A DNA stretch of 64,000 bases, from contig NC_037269.1 of NCBI RefSeq assembly GCF_000002425.4, forward strand, positions 15,783,309 through 15,847,308. The letters are read 5' to 3'. Shown here piece by piece: positions 35,038 through 47,237 of this stretch; position 1 is the first letter of the stretch; each line of letters opens with the position of its first letter. Source of the DNA: Physcomitrium patens (lineage: Eukaryota > Streptophyta > Bryopsida > Funariales > Funariaceae). A program made the position numbers and the translations under genes. The notes beneath the pieces were generated by a model. That model was not told the origin of the DNA. It did no database searches and saw only the letters and a list, made by a program, of their open reading frames with translations.

Positions 35038-36828
35038 GCTCGATGCAGGAACAGTTGTATAAGTGAACTCGACACCCATGTAGCCCATCACTGGACGATG
35101 TTTACATGTCCAGGATAATGAGCTTCAAGTTCTCGAATGGGCTTAGTAGATTTGATTCTCATTCTGCACGCATTAGGGCCAAGACACCTTGTCTGTGGTT
35201 TAAAGGCAATGGCTTCAGCAGTACCAGTGCGTTTGGGTGGCCATCACGAAGAACCCTAGTGAATCTTTCTTGCTCTCGACGGTTCTCATCGGATCACGAG
35301 ATGTATGCTTGCGTAATGATGGGAAACGTGGTCACATCATCGGGTAGAAATACTTACAGATCGGGCGCTGCAGTGCAACTCCTGGCTGAAAAACGGAGCA
35401 GTACCCAGTTTGACAAGGATTATTCCGCGACTTGGTGTTGAATCGAAGTTGCAGCAAGGACTCGTAGGAATTGTGACGCGTATGTGCCGCGACCGATGTG
35501 AGTGACCGACAGTGACTTGTCCAGAAACTATGTTAAAATCCGAACTGTTCTCAAGAGTCGTTGACAAGGGTGGTGAAAACCATTGTGCTTTGGACTGCAG
35601 ATGGAGTTTATTTTATTGTCCCACTGTGATTGTCTGGCTCTAAACACCTCATTGAAAGCGACTTTCCCTAGTCCAAGGGTAACTGTTTTGTGACACGCAT
35701 GGCAGAGGATAAGCCTTGAGTACTGCATCGATACTTGTGGCACTTCCGAAGTTCAGCGGCGCTTGGCAAAACAGTTCTTTCGGCATTTTTGTCCTGCCCC
35801 ATCAGGGTTACAGAGGACTTTTCCTCATTGCAATAACTAATTGGAGGCACTGCACTGTGACCAGCATCGCAGTTATGGATTGTAGCTTTCCAGAATGCCT
35901 GATTTATGCTGCTTCTGGATCCGCATGACCATCAGCCTGCTCGATGTCAATAGTCAACACGTGCCATAACTGAGCTGGCACATGGTGTCGGCAACCAGCC
36001 AACATCCCTGTGACAGATCATCTCTAGAGCATCATGACATACAAAAAGCCCTAACCTTTAGGCCATAATGACCTAAAAGATGCACTGCCAAGGTATAATT
36101 GGTCGAAAAGTCTTTCTCGAATCTGTCCAGTCGAAGATGTCTTGCAGTTCCGACGAACATAGCGACCCCTATTATCCGCAATTCATGTCAATGAACTCCA
36201 CCTGCTCAAATTGATCAGCGCATGGGAAGGACAACTGCTCCACACACAACAATATCAGGTGAAACCCAGCGACAAGGTTTCGTTTTATCGTGCTAGATAT
36301 CTCGTCGTTGCCAACAACAGCACACAAGCTCCAATTTCGACACATGAGAACACTGCCCGACACCCGAGACCAACTCAAAATCGCAGGTAGCGTCAACCAA
36401 CAGGGACACACCCCAATAGAACAGTCTACAAGAAGCGTTCTCGCACCACTTCAACCCCATCGACACAGAAACTTCACCAACGCAAGACCCAAAACCCTTC
36501 CATGTCAGATGATGAACACACACTCGCCACAATCCACCAGCTATGGTTCATGGGCCGAGTATATCAACTGGCCCTTTACTTAAAACTACTTCCACAAAAA
36601 CGTTACCGGTACATGACAAAGGCTACGTTGCAGAGAACCAGCTCTATGCATGAAATATTACCCGAGTGTCTCGAATCCACTCCTGATCCTAAATGCTTTA
36701 CCACCGAAAGAAAGAAAGAAAGAAACTGCCGTCGGACACGCCACAAGTGTGTATGTGTGTGAGTGGGGGGAGGCGTTGTGGTGGTCGGCCGGAAATATAA
36801 GTAACGTAGAACTATCAAGACTTGTGCC
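35038..36828. other. Intergenic or 3' untranslated sequence between the PPR and ACP genes
   Basis: Mixed composition, like transcribed plant DNA. Frames such as 35106-35441 and 36290-36583 have no repeats, domains or homology I recognise and overlap frames on the other strand. A (GAAA)n run at 36706-36726 lies within the likely 3' untranslated part of the ACP gene. Confidence 0.5.
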
Positions 36829-37408
36829 CTACTTGGACGCGATGACCTCCTTGATCAGGTCGGCTGCATTCCCCACGGTCACAATCTTGTCGGCGTTGTC
36901 CTGCTCCACTTGGATGTCAAACCTCTCCTCCAGAGCCATCATGATTTCCACAGTGTCCAGGGAGTCGGCGCCGAGGTCAGTGAACTTGGAATCGGGCGTG
37001 ATGGAGTTCTTATCACAGGCCAGCTGCTCCGCGATGATGTCCTGGATGATCGAGAATGCGTCCTCCTCGGACTGCGCGATGAGGGAAGCGGGTGGGACAA
37101 TGAGAAGAGCACAGGGACGAACGCGATACGAGACGATATGCAAGGATCGAAGACCAAAACGATAAAGCGGACACGGCGCAACAGAGCAAAGGAAAGGGAA
37201 GGAAGAAGGTACAAGGGGGCGCATGACGTACTGCAGAGGCTCGAATGCAGGGCAGGACGCGAGCGTGGCGAGAGACGAGCACCAGGCGAGGGCAAGCGAC
37301 GACAGAGGACAGCGTGCGGAGGGAGCGCAGGCCCGAGAAGGGCACGCTTCGGGGCGAGGCCAGGGCAGCCGTGATAGCAGCAGCAGCGACGACGGTGAGG
37401 GAGGCCAT
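36829..37408 (-). CDS. Plastid acyl carrier protein, two exons
   Basis: Exon 1 is 37408-37232 (59 codons), the intron 37231-37072 (GTACGT...GCGCAG, 160 bp) and exon 2 37071-36829 (80 codons plus TAG). Both exons end in phase 0, giving a 139-residue protein. ACP carries growing acyl chains on a phosphopantetheine arm for type II fatty acid synthesis. The attachment Ser is residue 96 in the motif GADSLDTVEIMMALEERFDI; helix 3 and the C-terminus read QDNADKIVTVGNAADLIKEV. The first about 55 residues (MASLTVVAAAAITAALASPR...) are rich in Ala, Ser and Arg and lack acids, as in a chloroplast transit peptide. The plastid form is favoured over the mitochondrial one by the ALEERFDI wording and that N-terminus. 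I chose ATG 37408 because an upstream in-frame ATG (37573) would add a peptide with no transit character. It is intact and the only clearly functional gene here. Confidence 0.93.
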
Positions 37409-37998
37409 GGCAGGCAGCGGATGGAGCGAGGCAGCGAGCGGAGGCGTAAGGAAAGGTGAAGAGCAGAAATGTGGAAATAAGCACTGCGCAATGCCGAAGC
37501 GCTTAAAGCACATAAAGCGTGCGGTTGATGTGGTCGAGGCCCCGGATGGAGAAAACGAGGAGGAATTCAACAAGTGAGGTGAGAAATTCTGGGCTTCCCT
37601 CCACCCTACACTTTCTCATGAGTAGCCAGGGAGGGAGTTTACACCTCGTCCTTTCTTTTCTTTCCTTTCCTTGCCCTTGCCTTCCTTTCTATCTCTTTTC
37701 CTGCCTGCACTTATGGCCCAGGCCCTAACACCACACCACCCATTTTCCCTCCACCATGAGGTTTCTGGTTATAGGGGACCATATTGCATGCATCCAACCT
37801 CCTAAACCACGCTCCCAATTCTTTTCCTCACATTCAAGAAGCCCATCTTCTAGAGTTTGAAGGTTTGAGTGTTTGGTGTTCAGCAAGGGCTTCTGTGACT
37901 AAAGTGGAGCTTGCTCTGTTGCATGGGCAAGTCATTGAGTTGCAGTACTCAGAGCCCTTCCTAATGGACATTTGGGCTTCACAATCCTTCAAAAAGAG
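37409..37998. promoter_or_regulatory. Probable promoter and 5' untranslated region of the ACP gene
   Basis: On the ACP strand this holds a purine-rich stretch (37644-37700; CCTTTCCTTGCCCTTGCCTT-type wording on the + strand), a common feature near plant transcription starts. No convincing TATA box within 200 bases of the ATG. No other gene seen. Confidence 0.35.
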
Positions 37999-38022
37999 AA
38001 TATATATATATATATATATATA
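37999..38022. repeat. (TA)12 microsatellite
   Basis: Uninterrupted alternating T and A at the point where the gene island passes back into AT-rich DNA. Confidence 0.95.
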
Positions 38023-41000
38023 AAGATAGCTACATCTATATATGTAGTCTGTAACGGATTTCAAATCTAAATTCTAATATTACAAATTAAACATGTATAA
38101 AATTTGGTAGATTGAAAAAATTTCTGTAGACTTAGCTTAAAGTTAGACATGACTTGTTGATCATTTTAAATTAGCATTGAAAAGTGGCTTGTCTTCTTGG
38201 ATATCAATTTCCAAGCACTTATCTTAAAATAATTTTTTTTATATCAAACTTCACATATTGTAGCAAATATTTAAGTTAAGGAGAATTCAAGTTGGATCAC
38301 ATATAACTCAACTTTAATAGAAAGTTCTAGAAGGTAAATTAAATAAAAGACATAAAAGAAAGACATAGTAATAAATTAGGAAGTAGTATATATCTGTAAT
38401 TATTTTTATTATATATCAAAAATAAAAATAATATCATTTTAGCCTTATTCTTTCTGTTAAATATCATATTTTTTCATGCCTTTTTTTCTTTTGTAACCAC
38501 TAAACCTTGCAGTTATTTATACTACTTCAATTTATTGTTAACAACTAACCATCTATATAATAGCTGCTACATATTTTTTTGATTTTTTTTGTTTTATTTT
38601 CAACTTCAAGACATTCAATATTTATTTTGGGTAAGTATCTTTAACTTTCCTTCTACTCACTATATTTTTTTTTGTTCAATTCTTATGTAAGTTGGATATA
38701 TCTAATATACCATCTATTATTCAAATCCTAATAGTATGGATCTCCTTATTGGATTGTTTCTTCTAAACTATCTTTGGTTGATTGAGCCACTTACTAATGT
38801 TTCTATTTTTTTTTAAATTATATTATTAGAGACTTTTATAATGCTAATTTGAAGGACCAAAGTTTGATTTTAATGCCTTATGGATGAATATATTTTAGAG
38901 TTTTTCTAATCCTATTCTAGATATGTATTTATCAAAAAACAATTTCTAAAAGATATTGTCACTTTTTCATTCTAATTTTTATAATATTTAATATTTTTAT
39001 ATGTAAAATCATTAACAATAGGTTCTTTGATGCTAAAGATTGGTATATAAGAAGTTGATAGTTTGGCATAGATTAGACTTTGTCCAGAAAAGATATCAAT
39101 GTCCAATTAAAGGTATAGATAACTTTTTAATTTGTATTGGTCATTTGCCACCTTGTACAATAGCTAGACTAACTTATATGAAAGAATTGAGACCTGAAAG
39201 TTTGTAATATTATTCTTAATTATAGTAATATCTAAATAATAATTCTTCCAAATTTTTTGTATTGTAATTAGAATTTAAATTAAAAATTATTTTTAGATAT
39301 TAATATGCACTTTTTCTAAGAATTGATGCTTAGAAATTGCCAAAATTTTATTGGCATCTAAATTTAAATTACAATAAGTCTTTCAAAAAAATAAGAAATC
39401 AAATTTTTATTTTCTATTATGGTGATAGAAAGTCCAAAATATATTTTTGAAGTTGCCTATGTAAATTTTAAATTGATTTTTATTAACTTAGGTCAATTCA
39501 TACTATTCAAAAAAATACATAAGGTATTAGGATTTATGGTTTAGTATTTAGAGTTTGAATTTAGAAATCTTCATTCTTTTATGATCCTCAATTCAACTAG
39601 ATTAATTTAACTCTAACTTTGTATATCTCTCACAAAGTCATCAAAAACTTAAAAAAATCAAAATCAACACTTCTAGAACTTTCTTGAAGTTTTCTCTTTA
39701 ACTTCATTGTTTAATTGATTAATAAAGCCTATATTTGATGTGTATGTGTAGTTTTATGTCTTGGATTTTGGTTTCAATCTTACTTCAAAAATAATCATCC
39801 TTTTATATGAACTTAAGCTTTTTTGAAAGTTTTTGTTAGATAGTATCTTCTTTTTTTATCCAAAGATTTATATAATAGTTTTTTTTTTTTTTTTTTATCT
39901 AATCTATCTTATCTTATCTTATTTATAATTTTGAGAAATAAATAGAAGTCCAATTGATAAAAACAAAAGATTAATGCTAAATTTTGTATTATTTCATATC
40001 TTTTATCTATGATTTAAAAATTAATTTTATATTATATTTTTAATAATTTTTTAAAAATTTATTAGTATTTATATATTTCTTTAATTTAATAGCTATGTTA
40101 CAATACAATAATATATAAAGAATTTTAGATATGAGTTATGTCTACAATGATATATAAATATTTTTTGACCAAGGTGAAGTCCTTTGGTTGTATCAATGGT
40201 ATAGCTACTCTAGATTTAATAACCAAAAATCCTAAACCCTAAACTTGGTGGATGTTGTGAAGGTAAATTCATTCTTTAACTCAAATGGCAAGATGGCTTC
40301 AATGAAGAATTTCTTCAAATTGATGGTATAAAGTAAAAAATATAATAAACAAGAAATAATAATAATAAAAAAAAACAATACAAGTAGAAGATATGCAATC
40401 AAATACTTACACATTCTAAAAACTACTAATAATTTATTTATTAATTTTTTTTCTTTTAAAAAATAAAATTATATATTAAAAATAAAATATTTGAGTAAGT
40501 AATTATTTTATATTTTAATTATTTAAAAAAATATAAATCTAAATTAATATGAATTTTTATGATATTTGAAGATAAAAAATTAAAGAAATAAAAACTAAGT
40601 AAATTTATCTTACTTCAAGAATAATGTGTTTAAAAGTTCAATGATTTGAACTTAATCAAGGCTTACAAGTAATGTATATGGTATTAAGAATTCACTTAAA
40701 TAATAAAATAAAATCAAAAATCAAAAAAAAAAGTTGAAAAAATTTAATTATAAATGAGACACTTGAATCTACAAGAATAGGATTCTATATGAAACTTTGC
40801 CATTATCTAAGAACTAAACCTAATCCACTTAAAAAAGATTGAAATCAAAATTTCTTTTGAAGGCTCTACCTTTGGAAATCCTTATAAGAAGCATTATTCT
40901 TTGACCTTGCTAGTTCATCAATCAACAAGATCATTATAAAAAAGCCTACCACCTTTCTTAATCCTTGTTAATTAGATATTTATCAAACTAGTAAGCTAGG

Positions 41001-41316
41001 CCAATAAACCCTTAGAACAATGAGGATAGAACTTAGACATTTATTATATTATTTATAATAAATATATTTGATAGTTTAGATAAAAATCAATACAAATAAA
41101 AGTAAAGATAGATGAAGATCTAATATAGATATGAATCTTGTCTAAATAGAGGTTGGAACCAAAATGGAAGTTATGGATTAACAAAAAAGAGGTAGTAAGA
41201 ATTTAAGACGAATTACTTAGAGAAGAATAGGAGTTTGTGTCATGATAGGACTATTTTATTAGTAGGATATAGAAAAAGTATAAAAAGTTAGAAAAAAGGC
41301 ATTGCAAGGAATTAAG
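38023..41316. other. AT-rich stretch, no gene or element recognised
   Basis: No frame with recognisable content. Low-complexity items: a T run at about 39875-39895 followed by repeated TATCT units, and scattered CCCTAAA wording near 40230 that is too short to be telomeric. It is probably very old repeat DNA. Confidence 0.55.
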
Positions 41317-41868
41317 TATCAAGGACATGAATCTCGAAGAAAGAAAATCTTTAATATAATCTTATGTTACTGAAGAGAACTAGAAAGTCACTCAAAAGAT
41401 GATGTAATATTAAACTAGAATAGATATTGCTAAAAACAAAAAGATAAGAAAGTCTTGAAAGAAGACTAAGGACTAAAAAGGCATTGATAAGAGTGAAGAA
41501 GGCTTCAATCTTGCCTCCACATATACTTTCTAACTAAGAGCTATGTGGTGATATTCTATAGGACTTTCAACATGTATTGACTTTGCTAGCCACATGTCTT
41601 AACTTGTAAGGCAAGTTATATATGTATGTGCCACATAGTTAGCTTGTTCCATAAGCTACTACATAGAGTTAACTTATTCTACAAGCTACTAATATTTGGT
41701 TAACTTGTTGGCCAAGTTTCTATCCTACAAATACATCTAAAGTCAAAACTACATCTATGAAGCTTTTAAAAAACTTTTCTAAAAGACTTTATAAAACTAA
41801 TCTATATTTATTTACTTCTACCTAATAATATAAGTAACTATTTAGAGTAAATATATATGTCAGTGATA
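41317..41868 (-). repeat. 3' LTR of G3
   Basis: Outer end TATCAAGGACATGAATC at the left and ATGTCAGTGATA at the right, 552 bp; both TG/CA ends have changed by one transition. Its end sequence differs from the G1/G2/G5 LTRs and matches the one at 9572-10102, so these two form a subfamily. Confidence 0.85.
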
Positions 41869-41909
41869 TTATCCTTCCTTCTAGGAATGAGATCCATGAG
41901 GAGCGGACT

Positions 41910-42324
41910 TCATATATTGAGGAAGTCCAAGATACTGCAAATTATATTTATCACATACTCTGATCTTTGCTCTCTTTGAAGATGGTTGATAGGCCCTCTC
42001 AACCATCATTAGTGTCCCATACCAAGGCCAGAAGACCACCGTATTATTTGATCATTGTTGAAGCCTTTATAACTTCCTTCAAATAAAAGATTTGGAATAC
42101 CATCAAGAATTATTTCTACTTCTAATAAAATCACCAAATATCAGGAATCTCTTCTAAGGTTGTGATATCAAACACGTTGTATATATTCAAAGAAGGACAT
42201 GTTGTTCTTGAAGATCTTCATCTCAATTTTGTCGTCTTAAAAGTTGTAACAATCGTAATGTCTCATCTGATAAGTTTACAAATGAAAGCTCTTGAGTTGA
42301 ATGTGTTGGTTGTTGGTTCTCCAT
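41910..42324 (-). pseudogene. ORF3 remnant of G3
   Basis: Reverse strand, from ATGGAGAACCAACAACCAAC at 42324 to a TGA at 41912-41910. It is 415 bp instead of 423, so an 8-bp net loss has broken the frame. Part of the HYRWLRGP-type wording is recognisable (DGxxRGPINHLQ). Confidence 0.55.
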
Positions 42325-42439
42325 CTCTTTAGCATCAAAAATATATATAAGCTATAAAGAAAGATAGAAGGTAGAATGTTATCTTCCTTTGATCTTATTT
42401 CTTTTATAGTAAAGATTTACTATTCTTCATCTTGATTTT

Positions 42440-42800
42440 GATGAATGTCATTGATAAAAGGCTTCAACTCTCTTTAATGTATTTACAAGATTCTTTGATA
42501 ACTCCTATGTATGTTTATTAATATCATATCTATATCAATGAACAAGATATTTTAATCTATTTTGGGACTGCCTTGAGTCTAAGACTTCTTCTACCTCAAA
42601 TTCTTTATTATTATCCACTTTTATAGGAGGAGGTAGTATTTGTCTTCTTCCCAAGATATGCATTATCTTATATAGCTCAAGAAGGGACATGTGAAATATA
42701 GAGTGGATCTTCATAGACTCCAATAGATGTAATCGATAAGCAACAAGATTGATTTTTTTACAAATAGAAAAAGGTCTTAGCCTACAATAGTCCAACTTAT
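42440..42800 (-). pseudogene. Integrase C-terminus and chromodomain of G3
   Basis: Open at 42795-42535: MDYCRLRPFSICKKINLV, then HSIFHMSLLELYK and [20 protein letters not shown]. The Trp half continues in another frame to about 42440. Confidence 0.87.
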
Positions 42801-42861
42801 TACAAGGAGAAGTAGTCTTGATATTGTGATGAAGTAACCATAACTTCTCATCTATGTTGAA

Positions 42862-43890
42862 TCATGGTTTCTCCTTATAATAGGCATCTGCGTTGGTCTT
42901 TTGTCGTTCTTGAACTTCTTTTAATTGTATCTTCATTGTTGCATGTAACTCTGACAAAGAATTTGCTAAATCTTCCATCAGATGATTGTTAACTTTTGAA
43001 AAGTCAAAAGTATCAAGATGTAGATCATAACTATAATTGGCAAAGAGAGATATTTTTTGAATAGAAGAATGTACCAAATTATTGTTTGTAAACTTTACAA
43101 ATGACAAAAGAGTTATCCAATCATCTTGATGATAGTTCATGGTACACTTCAAATATTACTCTAAAACTTCATTCATCCATTTTATTTGTCTATCAATTTG
43201 AGGATGAAAAGCCAAAGAAAGCTTTATATCCACCTTTAGAATCTTAAATATGATTTTTTAAAATCTTGATACAAATTAACTCTCCCTATTTGATATAATA
43301 TCCTTTGACAATTCATGATAGCAATAAATATTATCAATGAAAAGCTTATATGTTTCTTTACTTGAAATAGATTTTATATATGATATAAAATATGTCATTT
43401 TGGTGAAGCAATCTATGATTACAAATGTAGAATCATATGAATCTGAGACTAGAAGATCCGTCATAAAATCCATAGAAATGGAAGACCATAGTTGTTATCA
43501 AATTGGTAATAATTGAAGAAGTCTATAAGATCGATGGCTAAGAGTTTTGGATCTTGAATAAGTATCACATGATTGTACAAATTCTTTGATTGAATTTCAC
43601 ATTTGAAGCCACCAAAAATCTCTTGATATTAGCTCCAAAATCTTATTGTATCCAAAATATCTGGCTACTAATAAATCATGACAAGCTTGAAGAACAAGTA
43701 AACATGCTTTGCTTTTTGGAATATATAAGCAATCTTCAAAATATAGTAGGTTATTCTTGAACTCAAACTTTGAAGTCTCATAGGACTTAGAAGAAGTATT
43801 CTTGATATCATGAAGAAGAGAATCAGAAGACATATTTGATTGAATTTGCTTAACAAATGTTGAATCAACAGTCAATGTTGATTTTATTGT
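42862..43890 (-). pseudogene. Integrase of G3
   Basis: Open pieces 43875-43597 (SSDSLLHDIKNTSSKSYETS, then ARYFGYNKILELISRDFWW), 43473-43276 (MDFMTDLLVSDSYD, VIIDCFTKMTYFISY) and 43152-42862 (NYHQDDWITLLSFV). The DRGTQF Asp is lost (SNRES). Confidence 0.87.
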
Positions 43891-43929
43891 TTGAAGATAA
43901 AAATACTTAGGCTTTAAGAAAATCGTACT

Positions 43930-45210
43930 TTGTTGATGAAAAGATGCATCTCCTTCTTTTGGTACAAGAAAAGAATGTCTAGAAAGGGCATCTGATAGAC
44001 CTCATTATTTTTCGAATTGTTAAGTGAATTTACAATTGAATCTGGATAAAGACATGCTCCAATGGGCTTTAAGACGATTCAAAACATGTGTTGACATGAA
44101 GTACTCAAGGTTCTTATGATCTATATATACAAAGACTGCACTTAAAGTACCTTCTAGATAATGACACTATTTTTAAATGAATCTACGATTGCAAGGAGCT
44201 CTTTGTCATGGATTTCATAATTAATCTCGATTATTGAAAATTTCTTGGAATGAAAAGCTATTGAGTAGAATTTATTATCTATTTCCATTTGTAATAATAC
44301 GACACCAATAGCAAAATTTGACACATTTATTTTTGTAAAAAATGCCTTGAAAAAGTTGATGCAATATAAGATTAGTTCAGAAGTAAATTCCTTCTTTAAA
44401 GCATCAAATGATGCTTTTGCTTCTTTATTCCACTCAAGTTTGTCTTTACAAGTCAAAGATGTAAGTAGAGCTACAGCTTGAGAAAAGTTCTTGATGAAGA
44501 TTTGGTAGAAATTAGCAAAGCTCAAAAAGTATTGCATATTTTGTACTGTTTTTGGAATCTTTCAATCTATAATATTTTGGACCTTCTTGGGATCTATCAT
44601 AAGGCCTTCATTGGAAATGATGTATCCTAAAAATTCAACTTGAGTAGTTTGGAATATACACTTTTTTAACTTAATATAAAATCCTACATCTCTAAGTTTC
44701 TGTAACATATGACGAATATGAAGTTCATGTTCTTCTGTGTTTTAGAGTAGATTAGAATGTCGTCTAAATAAAAAAAATTACAAAATCACATAAAAATTCA
44801 CGAAAAGTATCATTCGTAAAATATTGAAAAGTGGCCAATGTATTCATGAGTTCAAGAGGCATGACATTATATTCAAAATGTCTATACCTAGTTTGAAAAG
44901 AAGTCTTCTATTCATCTTGTTCTTTGATATGAAATAAGTTGTATGCTCCTCGTAGATCTATTTTGATATAGATCTTTGTTTGATTGAGTTGGTCAAGAAG
45001 TCTTGAAATCAAAGACTAAGGATACCTATTTTTTATGGTTATCTTATTGAGTCCTCAATAATCTATACACATCCACAAAGATCTATCTTTTTTCTTCACA
45101 AATAAGTTGGGAGCCCCAGTTGGAGATTTAGAATGATGTACGAAGTTCTTTTTCTAAGTTTTCATCAATGTACTCCTTTAATACAGCTTAATCATTTTGC
45201 AATAAGCTAT
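43930..45210 (-). pseudogene. Reverse transcriptase and RNase H of G3
   Basis: RNase H connection open at 44537-44154: MQYFLSFANFYQIFIKNFSQ, then KLEWNKEAKASFDALKKEF and YEIHDKELLAIVDSF. The RT is recognisable to about 45200, including a MPLELMNTLATFQ-like version of the MPFGL block. The YxDD block is broken by a stop. Confidence 0.85.
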
Positions 45211-45559
45211 AGATTGGTCTGAATAGTAGTTGAGCTCCTTCTTGCAGATCAATTGAACAATCATAAGGTTGATACTCTAGAAGAATATCTACATTCTTCT
45301 TTTCAAAAATATCTTAGAATTCTTGATATTGGTTAGAAATATGACTTGATGTTTTTCTACTATTAGAAATGGACATAGCATATATAGCAAAAAATGATAC
45401 ATCTTTTGTAGCATGCATGAAAGCTCTTGCACCTAATAATAAAAGTTTAGATATATTAGACTTATATACTTCTACTTGACTAATCTGATCTTGAATTATA
45501 TTGCCAAAAAAATTAAGATTACAAGAAATCTAATCTATTATAGGATTATATTTTTTTAG

Positions 45560-45900
45560 CCACGATAATTCTAAAATAATCAGATTGAAAGGAGATCTTA
45601 TTACATTAAATAATATTACAATGTTATGATCATTAATTGCTATATCTAAAAGAATAGTCTCATTAATAACATTTCCAAAAGACAATGAACAACCATCTAT
45701 GATTTCTACATATAAAGGTTAGTTTTCTTGAATAAAAATATTTTTTGATTTTTGACAAAATCTTCATCTATAAAATAGGTTGAAGTTCTCCAAATCTAAT
45801 AAGGCAAAGACCTTGTAATTTTTAGGTTCTAAACATACATCTATTGTAAAACAAGGTGAAGGGTTTGAGAAGAGAATATGACCTTTACTAGAAGTTGTAC
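45560..45900 (-). pseudogene. Protease region of G3
   Basis: The reverse strand reads FALLDLENFNLFYR-like wording in place of LLDSGAS, followed by VEIIDGCSLSFGNV. Close to the point where L1 interrupts the element. Confidence 0.7.
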
Positions 45901-45918
45901 ATGATTTTAGTCACACGG

Positions 45919-47210
45919 TGTCGTGTTGTGGTTCGGCTACTATATGAAAATAATGTAATTATGTACTTAATATATAATTTATTAAAAAACATGGTGAGAG
46001 CCATGTTAATAGATTTTAGTTGGTTTTAGAATATAATTTGATTATTACCTTATTAAGAGGTTGTTTAAAAAGATTACTATAGAATTTTTATAACTTTAAT
46101 TTCTTTTCATAGTGGCTTTTAAGACTGGTTTTGGTTGATAGTAACTTCTAAATATTTAGAGTCACCTTTGTTAGACATTAGTAACATTTAGAAACTTATT
46201 TTGGTTCTTTTATTTGGTATTTAGAGCATAAATTATATAAATCTTATAAGAAAAAGAATTGAAGAAGGATTTTGGTAGCAAAAGGAGTAATTAGGATACC
46301 AATATAGATGAATGGAGATGAATAATAAAAATCTCTATTCCTATTGGTCAAAAATCATAACCAATGGGCTTTGAAGAGGTTATCTAAGGCCATATAAGGG
46401 ATTAGGATTAGTTTCTCAAAGCCATTCGAGTTTTGAAGACTAGGGTCAGAAGGTTAAGGTTTTTGGCTATGGTTTTGGTACAATTTTTATATAGTTTGGA
46501 GTTTATATGAAAGAGATACAAGCGCTCAAAGTTAAGGTATTGATTTGGGAGCTACTATCACTCTTTTTGGCAAAACGCACGTGTATAGATAGCAATTGAG
46601 GATTAGCAATTGCGACTAGATAGAACATTTTTATAGGTACACTTTTCATGTACTACTTCTTAGATTCTAAGTTGAAATGAAGGAGTTATTGGATTTTGAA
46701 GTCATCACATGCAATCTAAGGGTAGTAAGTAATCCGATTTATTAGTGGTTGTTTCTTGAGCTATATCTTCAGCAATTTGACAAGGTTTTGGCTCAATATT
46801 TCAAGGAATGTATAATTTTATGTTAATAAACTTTGTGCATAAGATTTATGATATTTGAGCATTGGATTCTTGAGTTATTAAGAAAATAGTGTTTGGATGC
46901 TTGTAAATTAGGATTTAGAGCATCTGCTAGGGTTTATTAGATGCCAGAAGTTTGAAAGTGAATTTGTAGTTGGTTTTTTTTTTTGATAAAATTAAAAGAT
47001 AAATTCTACATATTTTATAAATTTGAGACAAACTGAATGGTTAGATCAAGTATTATGATTTTCTAAAGTTTGGGATAAGAAAACCCTTCGTGGAAAAAAT
47101 ATATTTTAAAGGGGTTTTGTTATATTTTAAATTTTATGCAAAATAAAAGAATTTTGGAAGCTAAGACAAGATTGATATAAAGGTTTAAGCTACACTCTCT
47201 ACTGCTAGAT
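45919..47210 (+). repeat. Probable 5' LTR (and leader) of L1
   Basis: It starts TGTCGTGTTGTGGTTCGGC at the junction with G3; the first 11 bases are shared with the solo LTR at 60423. A segment (46300-46960) matches the LTR-like insertion in G2 gag. It contains CCATATAAGGG near 46400 as a possible TATA box and ends just before the gag ATG at 47238. The right boundary is uncertain: a TGGTATTTAGAGCATAA at 46215 resembles a tRNA-Met priming site and would imply an LTR of only about 295 bp, but the shared insertion in G2 argues for the longer one. Confidence 0.5.
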
Positions 47211-47237
47211 ACCTAGTATATTTCCAGATAGCAAATC

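Larger units (their letters stand above)
41317..45918 (-). mobile_element. Chromovirus copy G3, reverse; its 5' part is cut off by L1 and should lie right of the window
   Basis: From right to left on the reverse strand: protease, RT, RNase H, integrase, chromodomain, ORF3 remnant, 3' LTR. The element stops in the protease leader (TTTTAGTCACACGG) where L1 begins. About 1.8 kb (gag and 5' LTR) is missing. It is more decayed than G4 and G5, as expected for the outermost layer. Confidence 0.9.

Noticed and set aside
36829..37491. Continuous 220-codon frame through the ACP gene
   Set aside because: It reads through the intron and uses the wrong frame for the transit peptide; the two-exon model gives a normal 139-residue ACP.
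40225..40245. CCCTAAA wording suggesting telomeric repeat
   Set aside because: Fewer than two units, no array.
40232..40414. 60-codon reverse frame with a hydrophobic start
   Set aside because: AT-rich chance frame (poly Ile, Leu, Phe), no support.
46215..46231. TGGTATTTAGAGCATAA as the L1 priming site
   Set aside because: It would make a 295-bp LTR without TATA box, and the sequence downstream matches an LTR-like insertion elsewhere; not excluded.
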